From Nigrospora sphaerica (Eukaryota; Ascomycota; Sordariomycetes; Amphisphaeriales; Apiosporaceae), in NCBI GenBank assembly GCA_018287875.1, contig JAGVVL010000017.1, positions 3,224,001-3,288,000 of the forward strand: a DNA stretch of 64,000 nt. Reading direction: 5' to 3'. Position numbers and translations under genes: made by a program. The notes beneath the pieces were generated by a model. That model was not told the DNA's origin, ran no database searches, and saw nothing but the letters and a program-made list of their open reading frames with translations. Position 1 is the first letter of the stretch. The number at the start of each line of letters is the position of its first letter. Below, one piece after another: positions 22,824-33,343 of the stretch.

Positions 22824-24487
22824 TACCAGAGATTGAGTCTAACTGGCTTAAGTACTGTGATCTGTTTGTACGTCGAGTACGGAAGCAGAGGGGAGAGAAG
22901 AGCTTAAGGGAGCCATGCCGGTTGAGTGTATGGCGACTGGCGTCGGTGGCGGCAATAGCGGCGGCGGCGGAGGCCAGCCAAACCCTTATGAGTCAACTGG
23001 AATTCTCTTGTGCCCGACCCATAGCCCTTAGCAGTCATCGTGGCTGCTGGCCTCTGAGCTATGCTTTCCCGGTGAATGTGTCTTCATGACCCGCCCAGCT
23101 TGTGCGTTAAATATCCCCAAGCCCTTCTTCCTGTCATGGGTTGCTATAGTGATTGGCACTAGCCCCCCCCCCCCCCCCCCCCCAAACCGAAATTGGGTAC
23201 GTAGACGGGCACCTGGTGAAGCTGGGCCATTGCACTGGCATGCCGAATGAGGCGGCGTCCGTTCGGGGCGGTCGAGGTTGCGCACACACCTCTTCCCGCA
23301 CCATGAGAGCGCGTTTCTCTTTCCGCCCATAGACGGGTGAACTTCTGGTCTTTGGTCGTTTTGTCCTGACCCTCCTGTCCTCCATGGTGCTGACACCAAG
23401 ATGGCCCTTGGTAGTTATGATAAGACCGCAGTAGGCAGGCCCGAGACGGGAAACCAGGGGAGGCCTAGACTGAGACTGCATGTTGGGTTGTTCATGCAAG
23501 GCGACCAGTATTCGTACCCACTGACGAAGGGAAAATGGCGTGGAGTCTCTTTATCGCCACCTGCAGTGGCTACTGGATCGGCGCCGACAAGCAAGTTCCT
23601 CTTTCTGGATATACTGTCCCGCTGAAAAACTCTCCTTATTACGAATCTGACCAATCGCCTCTCCTCGCCATGAAGTGGGAGTAGGCGGGTACCAGTTTGG
23701 CTTGTAGGTGGAGCCGGCTCACGGTTGACAGGTACTGACAGCTTCACCGTAGCGAACGTATATCGGGGAACAGCTCTGGCCGGGTGTTCTTTGATGGCAC
23801 CTCCATATTAAGATCAGGAATGGAATGATGCGGTTGCTTCGAGCATTGTGGTGCTCTATCTGGGGAGGGCAAATGGTAGTTACCTGCCCCCAGCCGATTC
23901 CGTGGAAGGACTCTCAAACATAGCGCAATGAACCACTCCACTGTCACACGCATTTTCTCTTTCTGTTATCGTCCAATGATTGTACGGCGGCAATTCCGAG
24001 TTTAAACATGACTCGTCTGATCCTGTGTGAATGGCCACGGGTCCCGGACGCCAGCCTTCATGGACAAAAAGCGCGTTCATCCTCGGGCCCATATCAGGTG
24101 AAACCGGGGTAGAATTCCCTCGGTCTAGGCCCCGTGTCCAGCTTTATGATTGAAATTTAATCTTGATAGAGTCCTCGAGCGGCCATAGATTTTTGCGAAA
24201 TGAGCCCCGTGCGGGACCGGGCACATCGACCCCTGCCGAGCCGTCGGCGCCTGGGCCCTTCGATATGGGCCGTTGGGAAACATGAGACACGGCTAGGTCT
24301 CCTGCAGCAGCGGGCGGTTATCCGGCCACCAGCCCCAGGGTTCCGTTCCTCGTTATGAACTGGGGTACATAAGCCGCTCTGAACTCGATAGGAAGATCTC
24401 CTTGTATTGCTAGCGGGTCAACAAGTAGCAGTAGTCCGCCTTCCTTCCTCTCACCTCTTTCCAACCATAACGCATCGAGCCACCAAA
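22824..24487. other. Intergenic with a C21 tract
   Basis: No supported gene. The frames at 23134-23747 on both strands lack motifs. A homopolymer of 21 C lies at 23163-23183. The right end is the promoter side of the small secreted protein gene. Confidence 0.4.
23163..23183. repeat. Poly-C tract (21 C)
   Basis: Uninterrupted C run; its length is also prone to sequencing error. Confidence 0.9.
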
Positions 24488-24883
24488 ATGCAAGCCCTCA
24501 GCCTCCTCGCCCTCCTCGCCAGCGCCCTGGGCGCCGCCTCGCAGCCCGTCGACGCGCGGGACGCAGCGGACCAGCTGGCGCGGTTCGACTCGTACCCGGA
24601 CGAGGCGTGCAGTGAAAGGGCACGGCGGGGGACGGCGCGCATGCTGCGCAGCGAGGACAACGCCTGCCGGACCCTCACAGCCGAGCTCGCCCTCGGCGCC
24701 AAAGCCGTCCGCATCGTCCCCACCGGCGACGACGAGGCGGCCGAGGACCGCACCTGGACCGTCGAAGTCTTCATCGAGCCCTTCTGCATGGGCGACCCCG
24801 TCAACGTCGCCACTGACGACGTCTGTGTGCTCGCCCCCGCCCCAGGGATTCACTGGATGTCCTACAAGCTGCGGTTGTCGTAG
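24488..24883 (+). CDS. Small secreted four-cysteine protein
   Basis: 131-aa protein. I chose the ATG at 24488 over the upstream in-frame start (24407) because it opens directly into a signal peptide: MQALSLLALLASALGAASQP, with likely cleavage after the Ala/Ser region near residues 17-19. CACCAAAATG is also a good fungal start context. The mature part has four cysteines (C41, C60, C100, C113), enough for two disulfides, and a patch of acidic residues (about 80-87). No domain is recognised. Size, secretion signal, even Cys number and location beside a RIP-damaged transposon fit the usual profile of secreted effector-like or apoplastic proteins; function is not shown. Confidence 0.7.
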   Translation: MQALSLLALLASALGAASQPVDARDAADQLARFDSYPDEACSERARRGTARMLRSEDNACRTLTAELALGAKAVRIVPTGDDEAAEDRTWTVEVFIEPFCMGDPVNVATDDVCVLAPAPGIHWMSYKLRLS

Positions 24884-25535
24884 AAACGGGCGCCCGCGGT
24901 TGGGGATTATGGATGGGGAAGGCTTTGGTTGCGTGGATGTCGCCACTTTGGCGTGACCGGGACATGCCGCACTACCGATTTTTCAACGCAGCAGGAGGAG
25001 CATTTATTACGGGATGGAATCGGAACAGAGATACCCTTGATGGCTGACGCCATGTTACATGTTTTCAAGTTGCGAAGGCACTAGTTGGAGGCTAAACCCA
25101 GAAAGAGCCGGATTTGGTTTTGTGGTCACGCCACAGCGAGGGAATGAGGTACACGATGGCTTTCCTCACGAACCAGAAGTTGGCTTCAGCGTAATTACCA
25201 TGTCAAACCATAGAAGAGATCGGTTCAATTGATCTTGGGGCCTTTTACTCTCAAAACGGTATAGTAAGAACTCTATGTTTGATGGCGGAACATTTTGCCT
25301 CAAACTAGGAGGTATCTATGTAATCTAGTTGCCTACCTAGTCAGTTTGCGGGCATTTATGTCAACAAGGGGATTATTTAATACGTGTGGCCCCCCCCCCC
25401 CCAAAAGATCGTTCCTCTTCCCTCGTTTCCACCGTCCTTTCCTTCTTATGACATATATCCAAACACTTACTGCCAACTTGATTCTTATTGCACATATAAC
25501 CTGTTCAATACAATCTTCGCACCCTCAGGGCTGAC
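24884..25535. other. Intergenic, nothing recognised
   Basis: Contains a C11-rich tract near 25389-25402 and otherwise only chance frames. Confidence 0.4.
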
Positions 25536-26178
25536 ATGGAAGAGGAAGAGGAGAGAAGGCAGACACATGGCGACGCCGCCAATTCGTCCGAGCCGGCAGG
25601 TGACAGAGCTGCAACAATGCCCCCACAAAAGGACGAGAAACCCCCGACGGAGGAGTCGCCTGACGCAGAGTTTAATAACCAACCTGCATCCTCCGTGGTA
25701 AAAATTCCAGATATGTCCTCGTTCTTGGTAGAGATGCTCAAAGTTCCGCGCAGCTTTGATGTTCTATGCAAAGGGGCAGAGATTATTGTGCTGTGGACGC
25801 CGGTGGGCAACGCTGAGCCATCCGAGCCGGCAGGTGATGGGGCTGCAACAATGCCTCCACCGGAGGAAAAGAAATACCCGACGGAGATGGGGCTTCAGGC
25901 CGAGTTTCGAAGCACAATTCATTCTGCCTTGGCGATGAAGATGAGACTGGGGGACGCGTGAGGGCGACACCTATCTGCCCGAGCCGTCAGGCGACGAAGA
26001 TGCGGCAAATCCTCCACCTGAGGACAAGGACTGCATTGTGAGGGAGCAGCTTGCGGCCGCGCTTCGTGGCCGCCCTCCATCCGAAGTGGAGGGGGAGGAG
26101 GAGAAGCGAATACAGGCGCGTGGCGGCGACGTCAGTCCACCCGAAGCGAGGATGACGATATTTCTGCCGGGGGTCTGA
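25536..26178 (+). pseudogene. Acidic three-repeat protein, frameshifted
   Basis: The first part (25536-25961) is a 141-codon ATG frame. It contains two copies of an acidic Pro-rich repeat: SEPAGDRAATMPPQKDEKPP (from about residue 18) and SEPAGDGAATMPPPEEKKYP (from about residue 95). A third copy (LPEPSGDEDAANPPPEDKD) follows from about 25983 but in another frame, continuing as REQLAAALRGRPPSEVEGEE to a stop at 26176-26178. A frameshift near 25955 therefore splits one repeat protein, unless an unseen intron restores the frame. Between repeats 1 and 2 lies a hydrophobic-containing segment (MSSFLVEMLKVPRSFDVLCK). No known family recognised. Confidence 0.45.
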
Positions 26179-28381
26179 TACTCGGCTCTCTCCTCCTTTC
26201 AATCAATCAGTCAACACCAAGAGCACTCCATCTCAACAGGAGGCGCATTTCCAGCCACTCGCCCAAATAGAGTACGTCCCGTCGGAGTCAGACCTCCGTT
26301 TCTGCTACTTGGATGCCCCCCCCCTCTCCCTCCCCCAATACCAAGAAAAAAACAGATGAATCAAATAGATACCAAGACACACCTTCAACACTACAGTGTT
26401 TTCAGCTGTTTTCAAGTGACATAGGGAAGAGGACTCGAGGTACGAAGAGAAGTGGAGCTTTCCTCCACTCTGCAGGTAGGGCTCAATTGATAAGTGGTCT
26501 AGTGATGACCGAGTCCCGTTCCTTCTCTCGAGTCCTACCCTATCGTACACATGTGCCTTACTTACTTCAGTGCTCTACTTCCCCTTTGCCTGGGCCCTCG
26601 CTCGCGGCCTTTTGCCGTGCCACGAAGAGGCATGCAGTCTGCTTCCTGCCCGAGTGGCAGTGTTGTACTGTATGGCGCAACCACCCTTTGCACGAGGCCA
26701 TCAACAACACTAACGCCAACAAGTCGTCGACCGTGCTTGTTCGATACGCTAATGCATGGGCGTAAACTCGGCCCAGCGACAAAGAACGGCCCCATTTCGC
26801 GGTTCGGTACTTGTGGACAAGGGCCGAGGCTCGACCGGGGAGGTGGGACGATGAACGAGAAAAAGAAAGCATGCTGCTCAGACGCAGGAGCTTTGATTGG
26901 ACGGATAGGAAATCGATGCCGAAAGAAACGTCCGCCCACCCGCTAAGAAGAGTGCGGACGCCGATCATACGGTCAATGGGGAAACGGCCCTGCCATACCA
27001 AGAGGGTTGGGGGACTGGGCACGTTTCCCCCTAATTGGGCACAAGCCACCACCAGCATTTGCATTGATCGACTCACCGGGGGAGCCCTCACGGGAGAAGG
27101 GGTGGGGCGGGCTAAAGTCGAAACAGAGAATAAAGGGAAGGGTTCGCAATGCGGCATCGCCCAGCGTACGGAGATTTTAGCCGCGGATATCGGCACCGCC
27201 CCCATCCTTGGGTTCGACCCGTGTGACACCGGGCGGGTCCGGCGATCTTTAGGGAGGTAGGGGGCGCAGCTGTTCGTCGCTGCGGCCTTCTCAGCTCCGG
27301 ACGTCCTCAGGTGGACGGGGCCGGCGCACGCAAAGACCACATACGGGACCGGGCACGTGTTGGGCGAGCGGAGCCCGTTTGATGTCAGGACGAAGCCACT
27401 CGGGCGCGGTCGTGGTGGCTGCAGAGTCCGGGGCATAAAGAGACAATTGCCATGGCCCTACCACGGCATCGAGTCCCGAGACGTTGTGATAAGGCAGACA
27501 GCATACTAAGAATCGGAGGAGAGAAAAAAACGAAGCAGAGAAAAACAAAAGCTAACGAGAGAGGACGAACAGGTGAGCGTGGCATAAACAGCCTTGGTCG
27601 GGCGCTGAGGTGACAACCGGCCGTGCGTATACTAGTAGTAAGAGGTCCCCACCGTTCCGGAACTAGATCCGATCCCGTTCCCACCGGCGCCGCAAGATAA
27701 GAAAAAAATGGCTTAGATGAAACATGGAAAGGTCAAGCGTCTTCCGTACGAGTCCCCCCATCCAATCGCGTGATCCTTCTCGTGACGTTTCAGTTCCCGT
27801 TCGTCCAAGCCTTTCTGGGTAGTCGTTGCGGCTCTTGTTGGCGCCTCGGTCCCCCCCTTCCCCCGTTTGACACAACTCAACTCTATCGAGACGACGGGTT
27901 CTACGGTGACACCAGGACCAGACAAGGGGAAGCAAGGAGGAGGGTGGGATCCCCCAGATACGGACCCCTTCCAGAACATAGCGTCGTGATGGATTGCCTT
28001 ATACGGTCATGGCCGCGGGCCGAACGTGGTCAAACATTGATGCCCCCCCCCTCCTCCACGCGACGGGCCGCTTGGCGGGGTGCTTGGATCGGAGAATTCA
28101 GCTGCGTCCGTTGGCATGGCCCGCTTTTTCCTTCCCTTCGTCTTAGACTAAGTAACATCTTGTCGTTGGAATGGGTGCCGGCATTGAGACGAGAGTCATC
28201 AGTATAAGAACCCGTGCGTTCATCTCTCGTTCCAACCGTCCAGTCCCATCCGGCATCCAGCAGGCAGATCCAGGCAGATCTCCCCTTTATCCACCCTCGC
28301 TGAAACCCAGTTCTCGTCCCATCGCTCCCTTCCGTTCTTTTATACCTTTTTTCACCAGATACCCTATCTTTTACCGCCACA
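26179..28381. other. Intergenic and cutinase promoter region
   Basis: No supported gene on either strand; the long minus frame 26567-27436 has no recognisable motif. The last about 200 bp are pyrimidine-rich, as is common in fungal promoters and leaders, with a TATA-like site at 28203. Confidence 0.4.
28203..28208 (+). promoter_or_regulatory. TATA-like box of the cutinase gene
   Basis: TATAAG about 175 bp upstream of the cutinase ATG, followed by a CT-rich leader. Inferred from position only. Confidence 0.35.
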
Positions 28382-29195
28382 ATGCAGGTCCGTCTCCTCA
28401 CCACCGCCCTCCTCGCCAGCGCCGCGAGCCTCGTCAGCGCCGTGCCTGTTGACCAGGTCCACCGGCTCGACGTGCGCCAGCTGGCCAGCTCCGACGACCT
28501 GAAAGATGGGAAATGCGCCGGCAACATCTTCATCTTTGCGCGTGGCTCGACCGAAGTCGGCAACATGGTACGTACCCGGACTGGTCTTCCCCCCCTTTTC
28601 CCGCACAGAAATCTCCTTGGGGTCCTTCCTTTTTCCGGATAGGCGCCGAGATCCTTTCCGAGTTTGCCCGGCTGACCCGCGTTTTCTCTCTCGGCAGGGC
28701 ACGGTGGTGGGACCGCAGACGTGCCGGGATCTCAAGAGCGAGCTGAACGGGGACGTCATCTGCCAGGGGGTGGGGACGCTGGACGGGTACGCGGCGGACC
28801 TGCCGAGCAACTTCCTGCGGCAGAACACCAACAGCCGGGCCATCGACGGCGCCGTCAAGCTCATCGGGCAGGCGACGACGCAGTGCGCCGGCGCCAAGGT
28901 GCTGCTGGCGGGCTACAGCCAGGGCAGCGCCGTCATGAACAACGCCATCCAGGCGCTCGACGCGACGGGCAAGGCGGCCGTCGCCGGCGTCGTCATGTTC
29001 GGCTACACGCGCAACGCCCAGGACAAGGGCGGCGTGCCCGGCTTCGATTCGTCCCGCGTCAAGGTCTTCTGCGCCACCGGCGACCTCGTCTGCCTCAACA
29101 CCCTCACCATCACCCCCGCCCACCTCACCTACGGCGTCAACGCCGACGAGGCCGCCCAGTTCCTCGCCCAGCGCGCCAAGGCCAGCGCCAAATAG
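28382..29195 (+). CDS. Cutinase (secreted serine esterase)
   Basis: Two exons, 28382-28567 and 28698-29195, with a 130-nt intron (GTACGT...GGCAG). The product is 227 aa. A signal peptide (residues about 1-20) is followed by the cutinase fold. The strand and oxyanion motif IFIFARGSTE precedes GTVVGP. The nucleophile elbow is GYSQG with Ser136, the catalytic Asp is in CATGDLVC (Asp191), and the His is in TPAHLTYG (His204). Cysteines C45/C125 and C187/C194 match the two conserved disulfides; the extra C71/C84 pair corresponds to the third disulfide seen in Aspergillus-type cutinases. Family role: hydrolysis of cutin and other polyesters outside the cell, in plant-surface degradation or infection. 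Exon 1 alone runs past the donor into chance sequence. Confidence 0.96.
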
Positions 29196-29823
29196 GCCCT
29201 TGGCTTCCTTCACCTTGGCAACTGGATTTGGGACACGCGAGAGCAGACGGCAACTGGTTTGGGCACGGGCGCGGGACTGGACGGGGGGACACAAAGAGAC
29301 GAATGGCGTTTTCGGACCTTGATGTTACACCTATGGGTATTAAGGCTTGGGATGGGCGGATATAGATCCGAACGAATATCATGACCGGCTCATGTATTGT
29401 TGGCTCTTCCTGTTGCCTTGTCTATCCCAAATCACCGCCCGTGCTTAGCTGTTTTAGTCATTTACTAACCGCCTGGTGAACGAACCTCCGTAAAACGGCC
29501 GCTAAGATGTTGCTTCGACTGCGAGATGAAGGTGGATACTTCTTGTAGTAGTCAACTTACAAGCACCTACCGCCACCAAGCAGCTTGTCCCAATGTGGTA
29601 CATGTGGTGGCATACGTAAACGAACACAATGGTGAGCATCCCTTAACCATCCGCATCAGGTACCAAATGTTGAATTGAAAGCCACCAAGACATATCAAAG
29701 CTCTCATAAGTGTCGGAGATATCAATCGGCTACAAAACACCAAAGAAAAAGCCAATACAACGCACGACCACCCTCCCCAACCGACCTCCTCTCCCTCCCC
29801 GTCGTCTCTCCCCCCCGGGCCAA
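29196..29823. other. Intergenic between convergent genes
   Basis: 3' flanks of the cutinase (+) and the kinase-like gene (-); nothing else seen. Confidence 0.45.
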
Positions 29824-31419
29824 TCAAACGGAACCCCAGGACGAGAAGACATGGCAGGCGTCGTTGTGCATGCGGGCGGGGAAGCGGCGGTCGGCGGGAG
29901 CGGGGGCGGGGGCCTCGGGGGCGTCGTAGAGCATGTTCTGGAGGAAGGCGCGGACGTAGGCGTCGGACTCGGAGCAGCAGCCGTCGGGGCTACGAGGGCC
30001 GGGCCCGGCGTGGGCGCGGGCGGCGGCGAGCATGTCGGCGAGCGGCGGGCGGGCGCCGCGGTCGTGGGCGACGGCCCGCGCCAAAAGGTCCGTCAGCACC
30101 GGGCACAGCCGCGGGTACCGCGCGTGCCACGTGCCCAGCATCTCGATGCTCAGCGGCACCTGCCGGCCCCCGCGCAGGTCGCGGTGCTCGTCCGGCACCA
30201 CGTGCTGCCGTGTGACGAGCCGGATCACGAGCTGGAGGCAAGGCGAGGGTTCCGCCGTTATTAATCTAGTTTTGGTTTCCGTTGAGAGGGGGAGGGAAGA
30301 GAAGGCGCGGGATAAAGGGGCAGTGTACCTACCAGGCAAGCCCCGTACAGGTTGTGTACTTCGCCCCGATACTTCGCCTCGGCGAAGCCAAAGTCGATGA
30401 GCTTGAGGCCCGGGACGAGGTCATGCTCCGGAAAGTTTCCCAAGTCGCCGATCATGGCTGCAGGGGACTCGTCAGCAGTGTCCTCCCATAACTCAGGCTG
30501 AGGGGCGCGGATACGTACCGTTGGCCATGTGCATGTCGGAGTGACACAGGGTGTAGGGCGGCCCCGGACGGGTCTCCTCGAGTTGGGTATCCTGGGCCTC
30601 CATGTTCTCCAGAGGGTACGCCATGGCAGCGCAGGCCCGTAGTACTGCCCCAGGCAAGCCGTGCCGTCAGCCTTTGTACAATCCGGCTGCACTCGAGCGA
30701 AGAGAGAGGGAGAATCACAGCACAGCAGAAACGACCAGAGTACTTTGTTGGGCACCCGGTAGTTCTCATGTTCAACGTTTCGGTAGAGCCTGTACAAGGT
30801 CCCGTTATCTAGGTGCTCCATGATGTACACGGGGCCCGCCAGGCCCTTGAGTGATGCATCAAGCGGCTCGCGGTGCATTATCCTCCACCAACGACGCATT
30901 CTCTCGCAGCGCTTTTTCTTTGGCGGCTCCTCGTCGTGCGGGTCGTCCCGGAACGCCAGCATGCGTACGATATGCTCGCCGTTTGCGAGTTTCTAGTTAC
31001 GTGACCCCAGGCAGGGGGAAGTCGTCAGTCCGTCTCCCTCTCGTGTCCACACATTGGTCACTGCCAGCGGTAACGTGCCATGTGGAAGGATAGCGGGCAA
31101 CACGCACCTTGAGCCATTCGATCTCGGTCCGCATTAGATCCTCATGAAGGACCGAGGCGGCGCGCTTCAGCGCGAGGCGCCGCACCTGGCCCCTCTGGCC
31201 CGGCCCGCCGCTCTCCACCAGGCGGAAGACGAATCCGGCGGCCCCTTTGCCCGCGAGGCCCTCGTACCGGAGGCGCAGGCCTTGCTTCTCGAAGTGCTCG
31301 CGGATCTCCGTCACCGTCTCGTGCTCGGGGAGCAGGCGGCCGCGAGTCTTGCCTCTGCTATCCACCAGCGGCGTCCAGTTGCTCGGTGGACCAAACCAAC
31401 CCCCTGTCGAGTCGGACAT
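29824..31419 (-). CDS. Protein-kinase-like protein of fungal type
   Basis: Five exons: 31419-31108, 30992-30719, 30644-30519, 30457-30333 and 30231-29824 (introns 115, 74, 61, 101 and each GT...AG). They sum to 414 aa. Kinase landmarks are visible: a glycine-rich loop LAGKGAAGFVF (about 55-65), a candidate VAIK lysine in LALKRA (K85), an IMEHLDNGTLY hinge, CHSDMHMAN as the catalytic loop (HSD at 230-232, Asn237) and LIDFGFAEAK as the Mg-binding DFG loop (259-261). HSD in place of HRD, with no Arg before the Asp, is unusual for Ser/Thr kinases and is closer to divergent fungal kinase-like proteins. No other domain is seen; the C-terminal about 60 residues are Pro/Ala-rich. I start at MSDSTGG (31419); an in-frame ATG nine codons upstream (31446) is the alternative. 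The gene is head to head with the HET gene. Confidence 0.8.
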
Positions 31420-33343
31420 GGTGCCTGTGGATGTGTGGACGTCCAAGGTGTGTTGGTAGCTTGCGAAGCTCTATTTAGGATGTGCAAGTTTGTGGCTCTT
31501 TCAGTGTTTTCTGCGTGACACTGCCCCGACGAACGGCTGAAATCAGATCAAATTGGGAAGAAATGGAATATTGGGAATGAATCACTATCATGACGCAGCC
31601 ATATGAAGAAATAATCTGCAGAAATCAAAGTTTATTGGAAGTTGGACATGCAACTCGGAAATTGAGAACTAGGAACGACCACTGTCAAGACAAAGGGCGT
31701 GACGTGGTGGCTCGTGATGCCGTCTGCGGAAGATTGATAAAGGATTGCCGGTATACGCGAGAAAGGGGCAGCGTTCTCACCGGCATGACAATGAAAGCAT
31801 CTTTTTACTCGGATCCGCCGAAGGATGGGGTGGCTCTGCGCCAAAGAGCGGTTATGTATTCTGCCTCTGCAATACCATGGCTCTGGAGGCTCCCTAATGG
31901 GGATGAAGAACAAGGAACGATACGTGTCAGTACCGTTCTGAGAGTCGACCCTTCTACAGTATCTGGGCCTTATTGCTGGTTTAATTCAACTCTTTAGCTT
32001 TTCTTCGGTGAATACTTTGGGTTTCTTGCCGTGTGACGGCGCGCCCTCTCACTCCGTGAAGGCTGATAGGACGAAGGGTGCGTGCGCGTCGGGCCTAGAA
32101 AATGAGTATTTGGCCTAAACTTTCACTGACGCATGGGCTGACAGAATCATATCTCGCAGAATCTTCCAACGGCTTTCTATATGAAAAATTCTACGCCGAT
32201 AGTGGTCGCAAGCAGGATAAGTTGCAATACCAAATGAGCGGCTACGGGTGGGTTGGTGTCTCCGCCAGGTCGATTCTCGCTAGCTTCGGGGGTCAAAGGA
32301 AGCTAGAACCCACAAGACGTACCTGGGCTCTAGTGTTACCCATGGATCTATTTGAAGCAACCAGTCGCAAAGGGCTTCTGACAGCGGTTGCCCACTTGTG
32401 GTAGGTCTATGTCCGATGCAGAGTCGGGCCGTGTGCTGCCAGACCGCTGTGGACGTGCCCAAGATGTTCACGGCATCTAAGATTGCATAAATGTTTGCCT
32501 CTGTCTCGACTTCAATCAGCGCGTGGCCACGAGGTAGAGCGGGCGTTGCGCCCCCCGACGCCGCCATTTCTGCGCTCCCAACCTCATTCAACGGCCTCTC
32601 TGCGCCTCACCGAGGGCGCGACGCCGCCGCCCGACGACAGCCTCAAACCACACGGCAGACTCGGGCCTGTGCGACCGCCCCCTCGTGGTCTCGGTCAAGG
32701 TCAAGCACCTCTTGTCGCTGCTCATCAGGGCCACGACTGAAGCCTCATGCCCTGCTCGCGCGATCCCGACTCCCAGCAAACCGTGAGTGCCTCCCCCTCT
32801 CGCCATGGGCTCCTCCCACTCCCCCCACAAGGTTCCCGCGCTAAGCTTGGCCACGCCCGCAGGTGTTCTGGCATCGACTGCCCCACGGTGACACCCAAAC
32901 GGCCTTGTGCGTGAATAGAACCAAACAGCAGGTCCAATAGTTGGCCCAGACGGCCCTCACGCTCTTCTGCCAATGGCACCAATCGTTGGGCTGGGGCTTC
33001 GCTGCTGGTGGGCGGCTCTCTCCTTACCAAATCCGGTGGTTGGCCTACCCCTTCGTGTATGCTACCCTCCTCCTAGGCCGGGCTTTGGCCTATCCCAAGA
33101 GTTCGTTAACCGGTGGCGACGACTCACAAGAATTTCTTGTGCTTCCTGACGTCTCAACACGACGGCCTGTGGCAGTCCACGGGCAATGCTGATCTGGGCA
33201 TCGCAGGGTCCCGGACAAGAAGTCGAACAGCCTCCCCCATGTAACAGTGCCTCCGGGCCCCGTCACTTGGCGCTACCGCTCTGTGCCGCCAAGCACACAA
33301 ATCACTCTCTTGGCCAGTAGTAACTACCGACAATACCCTGAAA
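31420..33343. other. 1.9-kb divergent intergenic region (kinase-like / HET)
   Basis: Holds both promoters. A 135-codon frame at 31590-31997 (+) has ordinary composition but no motif. Around 32590-32760 all three plus frames contain short protein-like stretches (for example LCDRPLVVSVKVKHLLSLL), perhaps a very decayed gene fragment. Nothing I can call. Confidence 0.35.

Noticed and set aside
27180..27260. B-box-like GGTTCGACCC at 27211
   Set aside because: No A box, acceptor stem or cloverleaf can be formed around it.
26567..27436. 289-codon minus-strand frame
   Set aside because: No recognisable domain, no splice or codon support.
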